DNA of 64,000 nucleotides, from contig NZ_CP109598.1 of NCBI RefSeq assembly GCF_036327775.1, forward strand, positions 1,860,001 to 1,924,000, given 5' to 3'. The stretch comes from Streptomyces sp. NBC_01498 (GTDB lineage Bacteria; Actinomycetota; Actinomycetes; Streptomycetales; Streptomycetaceae). The notes beneath the pieces are model-generated. The model did no database searches, had not been told where the DNA came from, and saw only the letters and a list, made by a program, of their open reading frames with translations. Below are positions 50,629 to 57,840 of this stretch, one piece after another. Within the stretch, counting starts at the first letter, position 1. Every line of letters begins with the position of its first letter. The position numbers and the translations under genes were made by a program.

Positions 50629-50912
50629 ATGTGCACCAATTCGTTCGACCTGGACCATCGTTGGCTGGACCATTCAGTGGCCTGGCTTGTCAACGGCCGA
50701 CCAGCGGCCCTCACCACAGCTCCGTACAGCGTCCACGCTGACGATGAGAAACGTCTCCGGTGGTGGACAGAAGAGGACTCACGACTTCGAAGCGTCCGCG
50801 GAGTAGGTGGTACGGCTTCGGTACAACGCAGATCGTCCTCTGGCGGGCAGACCTCATCGGTACCGTCGTTCCCGCCGATTCGAGCTCGACTCCTTCACCG
50901 ACCAGCCGCTAA
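50629..50912 (+). pseudogene. Frameshifted small phage/plasmid hypothetical gene
   Basis: MCTNSFDLDHRWLDHSVAWL ... ADDEKRLRWWTEEDSRLRSV runs from 50629. At about 50806 the continuation is in another frame, RWYGFGTTQIVLWRADLIGT, ending at TAA 50910-50912. The two halves fit one protein interrupted by a single-base shift. Function unknown; the pattern 'W(Y/F)GxGTTQIVxWR' is one I associate with small mobile-element proteins. Confidence 0.45.
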
Positions 50913-51165
50913 AGTGGGCGACGATTCGCCAGCTCACGGGCCGATGGGATTGCGTATCTCGGGATGGAGGCCGATCCCGGTTTCCTGCGGCGCCTAGCCG
51001 TCGCTCGTACGCCGAGAACCCGCAGTCAGCCTGCGTAGTGACGTTCACCGCCAGGGCTCCTGTCAGGGCTTCAACGCCCCCTGGCAGGTTGCTGCGGTTG
51101 TGCCGCCTGAGGATAGAGTGAGCGCCATACGGGAATCCGGCATCTGATTTCTATGGGGTGGGGAA

Positions 51166-51996
51166 ATGCCGAAGCATCGGCTGTCCAAAAAGGGCCGCTA
51201 CATCGCCTTTTCGGTGAGCGGTATCGTCGTCGTGGCCGGCTCCGGGATCGCGGCGCAGACCTCGATGGCCACCACGGCGTGGCCCGCACAGAAGACTTAC
51301 ACCGGGCGAGCTTTCGACGCTTGCACGGCTCCCTCGCTCACCGCGATGAAGGCGTGGAAGAAGGACGCGCACTACGGCGGCGTCGCCGTCTACATCGGCG
51401 GTAAGAACCGGGGCTGCGCCCAGCCAAATCTCACCAAGCCCTGGGTGAATTCGGTCAACATCCTCGGTTGGCGGATCATCCCTCTGTATGTCGGCGCACA
51501 GCCGCCCTGCCAGAAAAGCCTCAACAAGGAGAGATTCACCGCGGCCACTGCAGCCTCGGTGGGCGCCGCCAATGCCAACGACGCGGTCACCAAGGCGTCG
51601 GCGCTCGGCATGAAGGCTGGCAGCGCGATCTACCTCAACATGGAGTCCTACGACATCGCCGACAAGGCATGTAACGACGCCACCCTCGCCTACGTGCGGT
51701 CGTTCACCAAGACCCTGCGCGCCAAGACCTACCGCGCGGGCCTCTACGGCTTCAGCAGCTCCAGCGCAAAAGCAATCGCCACCGCCAAGGACCGCACGGA
51801 CCTGCCAGGCAACCTGTGGTACGCCCTGTGGAACGGCCAGGAGACCACCACCAAGGACTGGCCCTGGGACCCGAAGCTGTACACCAACCACAGCCGCGGC
51901 CACCAGTACAAGGCCAACAGCAAGGAAACTCGCGGCGGCCACACCATCAACGTCGACCGCAACGCCTGGGACGCACCAGTCGCCATCATCGGCTGA
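51166..51996 (+). CDS. Secreted DUF1906 glycoside-hydrolase-like protein
   Basis: A 276-aa protein with an N-terminal signal (basic SKKGRYIAF, hydrophobic SVSGIVVVAGSGIAA, Ala-x-x cleavage region near residue 35), then a DUF1906 (Rv2525c-like) TIM-barrel domain: GRAFDACTAPSLTAMKAWKK, GGVAVYIGGKNRGCAQ, GWRIIPLYVGAQPPC, AIYLNMESYDIADKAC, YRAGLYGFSSSSAKAI, NLWYALWNG. Four or more cysteines probably form disulfides outside the cell. The domain is related to GH25-like hydrolases, and a cell-envelope role is likely. It is intact, unlike its neighbours, and has a GGGG-type ribosome-binding site before the ATG at 51166. Confidence 0.88.
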   Translation: MPKHRLSKKGRYIAFSVSGIVVVAGSGIAAQTSMATTAWPAQKTYTGRAFDACTAPSLTAMKAWKKDAHYGGVAVYIGGKNRGCAQPNLTKPWVNSVNILGWRIIPLYVGAQPPCQKSLNKERFTAATAASVGAANANDAVTKASALGMKAGSAIYLNMESYDIADKACNDATLAYVRSFTKTLRAKTYRAGLYGFSSSSAKAIATAKDRTDLPGNLWYALWNGQETTTKDWPWDPKLYTNHSRGHQYKANSKETRGGHTINVDRNAWDAPVAIIG

Positions 51997-52308
51997 TCGA
52001 ATTGTCACGGGCCGTCCCGCCGCTCCTCGTTACGACGGGGCCCCAGTTGCTACTTCTCAGCTGGCTTTAGCCGATGAGAGACCAGCCTCCGGCAGTTCGC
52101 ACCGGCCAGCGCAGCCGGGGGTTCGGTAGCCACCGTCGTGTCTGCCGCTGACGCATCCGAGCTCGTCAGCGCTGTTTGCACCGGGACACCAACCACCGAG
52201 TGCGAATGCACGTTGTCCCCCTCCCAACCGCGTCTCTCCTCTCATTCCGGAATACGCGTCGGACCCTTTCGATTCCCTCCCTTGTACAGATCGCGGAAGG
52301 GGACGCTG

Positions 52309-53226
52309 GTGGCTGACCTGATGCTGTTTCGGCAGGATGCCGACGGACGGGATGTCGAGTTGTCCGGCTCGACGGTGGCATTGGAGGTGGAGCTGCAGCG
52401 GCGGGTGGAGGCCGGTCTGGAGCGGATGCTGGTTATCCGGTTTCTGGCGTCGGAGTACGCGACGGGTCCGTGGCATCGAGGGCGGATCGACACGCTGAGG
52501 CTGGACGAGAACGGCGCCCCGGTGGTGATCGAGTTCAAGAAGGGCTCCGACAGCGGGGTGTTGTCGCAGGCGGTCTCGTACCTGTCGTGGCTGGAGTCGG
52601 CGCGGCACGAGTTCGAGGCGCTCGTGCGGAAGGTGCTGGGCGCGGAGGCGGCGGAGTCGGTTGGCTGGCGGCGTCGGCGGATGGTGTGCATCGCGGCCGG
52701 GTTCTCGCATCATGACCGGGTGGCAGTGCAGTGGCTGCCAGAGCGGGTGGACCTGGTGCGTTACCGGGTCTTCGACGGCGCCCTGTTGAGCCTGCTGCTG
52801 GTCGACTCCCTGCCCGGTTCACCGAATGCCGTTCCGGCCCGGCGGAGCCCTGAGCGGCCTACGGCGACACCGGTGGCTGCTGCGCCCCAGCCACGACGAC
52901 GACGGACCCGCCGTTCTCCAGGAACTCCTCCAGCTCAAAGCAGCCTGACGAAGCCGTCACTGGCTCATCCGTTTCCTCGTCCTGTCCTCGGGGTCCCTCC
53001 TTGTCGCACCGCTCGACCGTCGGCTACCTGCTCCAGCAACTCCAGCGGCTCGACGACGCCCTGCCGATCCGCCTCGCCGTCAACCCCGACTTTCCCTTCG
53101 CCCACTACGCCGGAGCCGACGTCGTCGTCCGGGACGGCAAGGCGTACAGCGCCGACGACGGCCAGAAGGGCTACCTCCCCACGGAGGTGGCCACCGTGCT
53201 CGACTGGGCCTGACCCCTTCCGTTAA
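52309..53226 (+). CDS. DUF91/NucS-like nuclease, truncated with read-through tail
   Basis: The first ~165 residues form a PD-(D/E)xK-type nuclease module: LEVELQRRVEAGLERMLVIR, FLASEYATG, GRIDTLRLDENGAPVVIEFK (D...E-x-K), AVSYLSWLESARHEFEALVR, MVCIAAGFSHHDRVAVQWLP, ERVDLVRYRVFDGALLSLL. The family usually carries a further C-terminal DUF5655-type domain. Here the frame drifts after about residue 170 into Pro/Arg/Ser-rich sequence, and the last 75 codons overlap the 70-aa gene in a different frame, so the natural C-terminus is lost. GTG at 52309 with GGAAGGGGA upstream. Total 305 aa; whether it folds is unclear. Confidence 0.65.
   Translation: MADLMLFRQDADGRDVELSGSTVALEVELQRRVEAGLERMLVIRFLASEYATGPWHRGRIDTLRLDENGAPVVIEFKKGSDSGVLSQAVSYLSWLESARHEFEALVRKVLGAEAAESVGWRRRRMVCIAAGFSHHDRVAVQWLPERVDLVRYRVFDGALLSLLLVDSLPGSPNAVPARRSPERPTATPVAAAPQPRRRRTRRSPGTPPAQSSLTKPSLAHPFPRPVLGVPPCRTARPSATCSSNSSGSTTPCRSASPSTPTFPSPTTPEPTSSSGTARRTAPTTARRATSPRRWPPCSTGPDPFR
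53001..53213 (+). CDS. Small mobile-element-type hypothetical protein
   Basis: 70 aa: STVGYLLQQLQRLDDALPIR, LAVNPDFPFAHYAGADVVVR, DGQKGYLPTEVATVLDW. I recognise this as a conserved small-protein pattern of Streptomyces integrative elements, without known function. The start codon appears to be TTG at 53001 with poor ribosome binding; the family start MSHxSTVG fits it, so the codon may be mutated or a junction may have removed the natural leader. It overlaps the tail of the nuclease frame. Confidence 0.65.
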   Translation: MSHRSTVGYLLQQLQRLDDALPIRLAVNPDFPFAHYAGADVVVRDGKAYSADDGQKGYLPTEVATVLDWA

Positions 53227-53302
53227 CTCCCCGGAGGCACCCATCCCTTCACGCCCCCATCCCACGTCCAACTTCCCGCTGCATGACCTGGCCGTACGCC
53301 CC

Positions 53303-53632
53303 ATGCCGGACGGCGTACGCGGCGCCCTGGTGCAGCGCGTCTCGGACCGGCCCGACGGTCCGCTCGACGTCACCTGGCTGCCCGCCGGAACACCGAGACT
53401 CTCCCTCGGCCGTATCCGTCTCCACTGGGCGCCCGCCTCCCTCGTCGGCTGGGACGTCAACGCCTACCTGGGCCTGACCACCACCGAGGTAGATCTCGCT
53501 TCCTGGCCCGCCGCGCCGGACTACTGGCCGCATCTCGTACGCCCGACCCTCCACGAGGTGACCGGCCTATGTGCCGCTCTGACGGTCGCAACCGCCGCGC
53601 TCAAGCTCTCGAACCACCTCGCCAAGCTCTGA
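53303..53632 (+). CDS. Conserved hypothetical protein of the accessory region
   Basis: 109 aa from the ATG at 53303: MPDGVRGALVQRVSDRPDGP, LDVTWLPAGTPRLSLGRIRL, VGWDVNAYLGLTTTEVDLA, and a hydrophobic C-terminal helix CAALTVATAALKLSNHLAKL. The conserved frame appears to extend about 20 codons upstream (NFPLHDLAVRP), to a GGAGG at about 53231, but the only candidate start there would be ATC at 53243, so the true start is uncertain. It follows the 70-aa gene and ends ten bases before a strong terminator. No function known. Confidence 0.65.
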   Translation: MPDGVRGALVQRVSDRPDGPLDVTWLPAGTPRLSLGRIRLHWAPASLVGWDVNAYLGLTTTEVDLASWPAAPDYWPHLVRPTLHEVTGLCAALTVATAALKLSNHLAKL

Positions 53633-53641
53633 GCACGACAG

Positions 53642-53667
53642 AAGGCCGCCCCGGCCGGGGCGGCCTT
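53642..53667 (+). terminator. Strong hairpin after 109-aa gene
   Basis: AAGGCCGCCCCGG (53642-53654) is followed directly by its complement CCGGGGCGGCCTT (53655-53667), then TGTCGT. A perfect 13-bp palindrome, ten bases after the stop. Confidence 0.85.
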
Positions 53668-53752
53668 GTCGTACGCCCACCCGCATGTCGTGTAGGACCA
53701 TCCAGACGAGGCTTCGCCTGCACGCAGCCGGCGACCGCCGGCGCCCCCCCCC

Positions 53753-53985
53753 ATTACCTTTTTGGTGGTCCCGCAACGGGGCTACCGGCCTCCGGGCCCG
53801 GCATGACTTCCCCCCTTGTTAACCATGATCCGGGGGGTGGTGTCACCGAGCCCGGAGGCACTGACTGACCGCTGATTAGGGGCATGACCACCGGCCTGTT
53901 CGCAGGTCGGGAGGCTCTTCGTAATGTGGATGTGGCGATCGGTGCCGTGGGCGAGGCCGGGCAGAAGCACGACCGGAGGATGCAC
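53753..53985 (+). ncRNA. Putative IS110 bridge RNA region (left end)
   Basis: The 230-bp non-coding segment before the transposase start is the place where IS110 elements encode the bridge RNA whose two loops pair with target and donor DNA. GC-rich inverted segments are present. I could not fold it or assign the loops; the call rests on the family and position only. Confidence 0.4.
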
Positions 53986-55188
53986 GTGATCGAGACCGGC
54001 GACATCGACGTCTATCTCGGCCTGGACGTCGGCAAGGGCGAACACCACGCCACCGCCGTCACCCCGGCCGGGAAGAAGGCGTTCGACAGACGCCTGCCCA
54101 ACACCGAGCCCAAGCTCCGCGAGCTGTTCGCGAAACTCCAGGCCAAGCACGGAACGGTGCTGGTCGTGGTCGACCAGCCGGCCTCGATCGGAGCCCTGCC
54201 GCTGGCGGTTGCGAGGGACATGGGCTGCCCCGTCGCCTACCTGCCCGGCCTGACGATGCGGCGGATCGCCGACCTCTACCCCGGCGAGGCCAAGACCGAC
54301 GCGAGGGACGCGTTCATCATCGCCGACGCCGCCCGCGCGATGCCTCACACCCTGCGCTCGGTCGACCTCGAAGACGAGACGATCGCCGAGCTGGAGATGA
54401 TCGTCGGATTCGACGACGACCTGACGGGCGAGGCAACCCGGGTCGCGAACCGGCTCCACGGCCTGCTGACCCAGATCCACCCGTCCCTGGAACGGGTCCT
54501 GGGGCCGCGGTTGCAGCACCCGGCCGTCCTGGCCCTGCTGGAACGGTTCGGGTCACCGGCCCAGATCCGCAAGGCAGGCCGGCGCCGGCTGGTCACGCTG
54601 CTGCGGCCGAAGGCACCGCGCATGGCCGAGCGACTGGCCGAGGACATATTCACCGCGCTGGACGAGCAGACCGTGGTGGTGCCCGGCACCGAGGCGGCCG
54701 CACTGATCGTCCCGAGCCTGGCCGCCTCGCTCACCGCAGTCCTCGACCAGCGCAAGCTCCTGGCCGGGCGGATCGAGGAACTGCTGGAGGCCCACCCTCT
54801 CTCCCAGGTCCTGATCTCGATGCCGGGCGTCGGAATCAGGACCGGAGCAAGGATCCTCATCGAGGTGGGCGACGGCAGCAGTTTTCCTTCCGCCGCCCAC
54901 CTCGCCGCCTACGCCGGGCTCGCCCCGGCGACCCGCAACTCCGGCTCGTCGATCCGAGGCGAACAGCCCTCCCGGAGAGGGAACAAACAGCTCAAACGAG
55001 CCTTCTTCCTCTCCGCGTTCGCCGCCCTCGGCGACCCGGCCTCCCGGGCCTACTACGACAAGAAAATCGCCCAGGGCAAGCACCACACCCAGGCCCTGCT
55101 CTGCCTCGCCCGACGCCGGGCCGATGTCCTCTTCGCCATGCTCCGCGACGGCACCTTCTACGAACCCCAACCCACCCGATCAGCTTGA
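53986..55188 (+). CDS. IS110 family transposase
   Basis: A 400-aa transposase with RuvC-like DEDD domain then Transposase_20. Acidic residues: IDVYLGLDVGKGEHHATAV (first D), VLVVVDQPASIGALPL, and KTDARDAFIIADAAR (paired D). The C-terminal domain shows LISMPGVGIRTGARILIE (HhH-like) and ATRNSGSSIRG ... RRGNKQLKRAFF, which includes the nucleophilic serine of IS110 enzymes. The GTG at 53986 (VIETGDIDVYLGLDVGK) has GGAGG six bases upstream; an ATG at 53980 lies too close to it, and the longer frame from 53884 is within the non-coding left end. Looks intact. Confidence 0.93.
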   Translation: MIETGDIDVYLGLDVGKGEHHATAVTPAGKKAFDRRLPNTEPKLRELFAKLQAKHGTVLVVVDQPASIGALPLAVARDMGCPVAYLPGLTMRRIADLYPGEAKTDARDAFIIADAARAMPHTLRSVDLEDETIAELEMIVGFDDDLTGEATRVANRLHGLLTQIHPSLERVLGPRLQHPAVLALLERFGSPAQIRKAGRRRLVTLLRPKAPRMAERLAEDIFTALDEQTVVVPGTEAAALIVPSLAASLTAVLDQRKLLAGRIEELLEAHPLSQVLISMPGVGIRTGARILIEVGDGSSFPSAAHLAAYAGLAPATRNSGSSIRGEQPSRRGNKQLKRAFFLSAFAALGDPASRAYYDKKIAQGKHHTQALLCLARRRADVLFAMLRDGTFYEPQPTRSA

Positions 55189-55316
55189 CCAAACCCATAG
55201 GGGCACCCCCCCCGCCGACTTCGACGGTCAGCGCCGAACACGATCACGGACGACGGCGGGGTGCGTGTCGCGGGAAGACAGACCGTGCCCCCGGGCTCTC
55301 GTGATCTGGCGACGGT

Positions 55317-55709
55317 TCAAGCACCGAGGTATGTGGTGCCACCGGCGATAAGTACGCCGATGAGCAGCGAAAAGGTCCCCGGCGCGTACTTCGCGGCGCT
55401 CGTGGCGCCCTTCTCGTCCTTCAGGAAGAACATAATGAGGGATCGGCTGGTCATGCCGAAAAGGAGCGGAATCAGCAGTGTCTTGACTTCGTCGAGGTCT
55501 GCAACGGGATGCCTCCCTGTCACCAACTCGCCTATGAGACATCCCAGGACCGATCCCACGAAGACAGTGAGCGGGAGTTCGAACCCCAGGGTCTTTCTCG
55601 CTCGGGGGTCCCGTCTGGTCCGGAGTTTCAGAAAGCAGTAGGTCGCGAGAGTGACCGTCGCGACGACCAGCGACATGACGGCTGCTGCCTTCCATGCATC
55701 GATAAGCAT
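55317..55709 (-). CDS. Small membrane protein, 3-4 TM
   Basis: A 130-aa hydrophobic protein. Segments: AWKAAAVMSLVVATVTLATY (~5-24), LPLTVFVGSVLGCLIGELV (~45-63), TLLIPLLFGMTSRSLIMFFL (~77-96), TFSLLIGVLIAGGTTYLGA (~112-130). Between spans 1 and 2 is a basic loop KLRTRRDPRARK. No family recognised. CGAGGAG lies five bases upstream of the ATG, directly beneath a hairpin. It is transcribed away from the truncated basic gene to its right; the two may be a pair (for instance a toxic or antimicrobial peptide and an immunity protein), which is speculation. Confidence 0.7.
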   Translation of the reverse strand: MLIDAWKAAAVMSLVVATVTLATYCFLKLRTRRDPRARKTLGFELPLTVFVGSVLGCLIGELVTGRHPVADLDEVKTLLIPLLFGMTSRSLIMFFLKDEKGATSAAKYAPGTFSLLIGVLIAGGTTYLGA

Positions 55710-55721
55710 AAGTCTCCTCGG

Positions 55722-55760
55722 AGCCGCCCCGGAGACTCCGTCGGAGTCTCCGGGGCGGCT
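55722..55760 (-). terminator. 18-bp stem hairpin upstream of small membrane gene
   Basis: AGCCGCCCCGGAGACTCC (55722-55739) pairs perfectly with GGAGTCTCCGGGGCGGCT (55743-55760), loop GTC. It stands nine bases beyond the stop of the truncated basic gene and two bases from the ribosome-binding site of the membrane gene on the same strand. Terminator or leader structure. Confidence 0.75.
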
Positions 55761-55768
55761 GGGTGCTG

Positions 55769-56011
55769 CTAGAGGACTGCCCCGCAGTCTTCTTGGACGG
55801 AAGAAATTCCCATGAAAGTGGCTATGGCCCTGCCAAGGACACCCGCCACCTTCTTCCAGTTACGCTTGGGCTTGTTTCGAAAAGCTCTGAGCAACCGGTA
55901 CGTTCGTTTGATTCCAGCCTTCCGGATCACCTTCACGGCTTTCCTGATCTTCAGCGCCCATCCCCATGTGGTAAATCCGATGATGACGCCGAAGATGGCG
56001 TAGCTCCAGGA
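55769..56011 (-). pseudogene. Truncated gene for a basic, membrane-active-looking protein
   Basis: A minus-strand frame of about 80 codons ends at TAG 55769-55771: HSWSYAIFGVIIGFTTWGWA, LKIRKAVKVIRKAGIKRTYR, LLRAFRNKPKRNWKKVAGVL, GRAIATFMGISSVQEDCGAV. An in-frame TAG lies just upstream (about 56012), and no ATG/GTG occurs in the first 20 codons, so the natural start is missing. The break coincides with the integrase relic. One hydrophobic segment plus a long Lys/Arg-rich part; function unknown. Codon use and the hairpin after it argue that it was a real gene. Confidence 0.5.
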
Positions 56012-56310
56012 GTGCTACCGGTTCGCCGTGGACCTGGGACTGGGGCTCGGTCTGCGCCAGGGCGAGGCGTTCGGGCCGACAGAGAGGACTTCGACTTCAA
56101 GAACATGGTCGTGCACATCCGGCGTCAGCTCCGGTGGGACGCGAGGGGCCGTCCCTACTTCTGTCTGCCCAAGGGAGGCAAGACGCGGGAGGTGCCGCTC
56201 TCCCCCAACCTGGCGGCGCGCGCGCTCGCGCACTTCCGCCTTTTCCCTTCGATCGCTTGCACCCTCCCCCTGGCGGAATCCGGAGGTGCCGACCAACGCT
56301 CTGGAAGAGC
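56012..56310 (+). pseudogene. Tyrosine integrase fragment
   Basis: CYRFAVDLGLGLGLRQGEAF matches box I of tyrosine recombinases (GLRxGE with the first catalytic Arg). After a short deletion the sense continues in another frame: EDFDFKNMVVHIRRQLRWDA, RGRPYFCLPKGGKTREVPLS, PNLAARALAHF. A third frame then gives PWRNPEVPTNALEERLHARG. The C-terminal catalytic part (H-x-x-R...Y) is absent. It lies about 165 bp from the right sdaA-end repeat, the standard place for an element's integrase. Confidence 0.78.
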
Positions 56311-56379
56311 GGCTTCATGCCCGGGGCTGGGCAGCGCGGTCTGGCGGCCATGGACTCCTGGTTCACCAACACCGGGCGT

Positions 56380-56400
56380 AAAGTCCCTGAGAAGTCCCTG
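56380..56400 (+). repeat. Arm-type AAGTCCCTG repeats near right junction
   Basis: AAAGTCCCTGAGAAGTCCCT, two direct nonamers, counterparts of those at 48227-48279. Between this and the sdaA-end repeat the frame reads LLAELVTNIALKPQLRSLIS, whose origin I cannot place. Confidence 0.55.
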
Positions 56401-56474
56401 CTGGCCGAGTTGGTCACCAATATCGCCCTGAAACCGCAGCTCAGGAGCCTGATCAGCACGGCGGACACCGTGAA

Positions 56475-56530
56475 GGTCAAGTACAAGGAGACGGCCCGGG
56501 GCGGGCTCGCGGTGAACATCATCGAGTGTT
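56475..56530 (+). repeat. Copy 2 of sdaA 3'-end repeat (attachment site)
   Basis: Identical to the sdaA end over 54 bp except one C/G change at 56493. It still encodes [20 protein letters not shown] followed by TGA, that is, a silent duplicate of the sdaA C-terminus without the rest of the gene. Confidence 0.85.
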
Positions 56531-56891
56531 GAGGGGATCCCGGGTGGACGCCACCGGGGCGGGGGCGGCGCCTCCGGTGATCGACGCCTCCGGCGGGCGG
56601 GCGGAGGATGCCGTCGTCACCGCCGCTCTCCCGCGGCCCACCACCTGCGTAGGCTCCGCCGGACCGGCGGACACCGGCGTCCGTCCGGCGCCCCCTCGTA
56701 CCCACCGCGACGGGTGCGGCTGACAACGGTCGTCATGGCGTGATTGTCCGGCGGCTCTCGGTGAGGCGGTGCCAGGTGAGGGCGTTGCCGTGGGCGTGCC
56801 GGACCATCCGCCGGGGACGCGGGCCGACGGGCTGCCGGAGGCGTTGACCGACGCCGCGCGCCCGGCGGCCGTCGAGGCGACCAGGGCAAGG
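56531..56891. other. Non-coding stretch right of copy 2
   Basis: About 360 bp between copy 2 of the repeat and the stop of the receiver gene. Overlapping frames on both strands are Pro/Arg-rich shadows; none has a good start or family pattern. It should contain the terminator of the receiver gene, though no strong hairpin is obvious. Confidence 0.4.
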
Positions 56892-57329
56892 TCACGAGCG
56901 GGGCAGGCGCGTGGCTGTTTCGAGGAAGAAGTCGTCGATCCCCTGGACGGCCTCGATGAACTCGGTCAGGTTGATGGGCTTGGCCACGTAGGCGTTGGCG
57001 TGCTGACGGTACGCGCCCGCGATGTCGTCCGGGGCGGCCGAGGTGGTGAGGACGACGACCGGAATGCTGCCCAGGTCGGTGTCGTTCTTCAGGGCCGCGA
57101 GAAGCTCTCTGCCGTTCATGCGCGGCATGTTCAGGTCGAGGATGATCAGATCGGGACGCCCGTTGCCGGAGTCACGCAGGTATTCCAGGGCCGCGACGCC
57201 GTCGGAGACCTGGGCGATGTCGCGGGCCATGCCCCGTTCGACGAGGGCGTCCTCGATCAGCATGGCGTCCGCCGGGTCGTCCTCGACCAGAAGCACGCTG
57301 TAGGGCCGGTCGGCGGTGAAGGGATTCAC
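56892..57329 (-). CDS. Single-domain response regulator (Rcp1-type)
   Basis: A 145-aa receiver domain without output domain. YSVLLVEDDPADAMLIEDAL gives the acidic pocket, the phosphorylated Asp lies in DLIILDLNMPRMNGREL, then VVVLTTSAAPDDI (Thr switch) and NAYVAKPINLTEFIEAV (Lys). Such Rcp1-like regulators usually serve phytochrome- or CHASE-type kinases, here the divergent kinase. GTG at 57329 (VNPFTADRPYSVLLVEDD) has AGGAG seven bases upstream, the usual start of this family. The same frame stays open further upstream through an HTH-like segment, described separately, so a longer 280-aa product from 57734 is possible. Confidence 0.9.
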   Translation of the reverse strand: MNPFTADRPYSVLLVEDDPADAMLIEDALVERGMARDIAQVSDGVAALEYLRDSGNGRPDLIILDLNMPRMNGRELLAALKNDTDLGSIPVVVLTTSAAPDDIAGAYRQHANAYVAKPINLTEFIEAVQGIDDFFLETATRLPRS

Positions 57330-57734
57330 GGTGGAACTCCTGTGCTCATCGGTGCGCAGTGGTCGCGAGGCGGGCCGGGCGGTGAAGACAAGTCCGGGCC
57401 AGCGCTGCCGCGCGCCCTGTCGGCTGATTCCCCAAGCGGCCCCGAGTTGGGGGTAGTTGGCGCCCGCGCGGGCCGCTGCGGCGGCCTCCTGCCGGGCGCA
57501 TCGGTTCACGGCCCGGTTGAGATAGGCCAGTGCGCGGAGGTGGGCCAGGGAATCGCCGCCGGCCGGTTCTGCGCGGGAGCCTTCCGGTGCGGCCTCCGGG
57601 TGCCGCCCACGGTCCGCCGCTGCGGGGAGCCGGCCCACCATGCGTCGCACCAGTTCGGTCACGGCCTCCTCCGCCAGCTCGCTCAGTTCGCGTTCTTCGG
57701 CGGAAGTGGTGGCATCGGCAGGCATGACACGCAT
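57330..57734 (-). other. In-frame HTH-like segment upstream of the receiver
   Basis: From ATG 57734 (or 57725) the frame reads MPADATTSAEERELSELAEE, AVTELVRRMVGRLPAAADRG, HLRALAYLNRAVNRCARQEA, GANYPQLGAAWGISRQGARQ, RWPGLVFTAR, and goes on without a stop into the receiver. 'YPQLGAAWGISRQGARQRWPG' is the helix-turn-helix-like end of a known small Streptomyces protein type, which normally is a gene of its own of ~125 aa. Here its stop is missing. Either a natural fusion or a gene translated through; it is divergent from the kinase. Confidence 0.6.
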
Positions 57735-57760
57735 GGTAGTGCTCGTCCGTCCAGCCGATG

Positions 57761-57782
57761 ACAACTGTTGTTGTCGGACAAC
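57761..57782. promoter_or_regulatory. Nested inverted repeats in the kinase/receiver divergent promoter
   Basis: ACAAC-T-GTTGT (57761-57771) overlaps GTTGT-CGG-ACAAC (57770-57782). The pair lies midway between the divergent starts at 57734 and 57841, in an AT-richer patch. It could be the binding site of the HTH-like protein next to it. Confidence 0.5.
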
Positions 57783-57840
57783 GGTACACTCCGTGCGACT
57801 CGGCGTCTCCGTGGCCCGGGAGCAGCGAGGAGTACGCGCC

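Larger units (their letters stand above)
53753..55205 (+). mobile_element. IS110-family insertion sequence
   Basis: A transposase gene with long non-coding left end and short right end, as in IS110. I place the ends from runs of C: nine C at 53744-53752 just before ATTACC, and eight C at 55206-55213 just after GGGGCA. If insertion was into a C-rich core, the element is about 1,450 bp. IS110 elements have no or weak terminal inverted repeats, so ends are provisional by several bases. Confidence 0.7.

Noticed and set aside
53884..53985. Longer start for the IS110 transposase
   Set aside because: The extra residues are not family-like and lie in the non-coding left end; the GTG at 53986 has a well-placed GGAGG.
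55812..56003. Plus-strand 63-aa frame
   Set aside because: It is antisense to the truncated basic gene, whose minus-strand frame has better codon use and is followed by a hairpin.
56617..56895. Minus-strand 92-aa frame
   Set aside because: Pro/Arg-rich, no ribosome-binding site, no family pattern; looks like a shadow.
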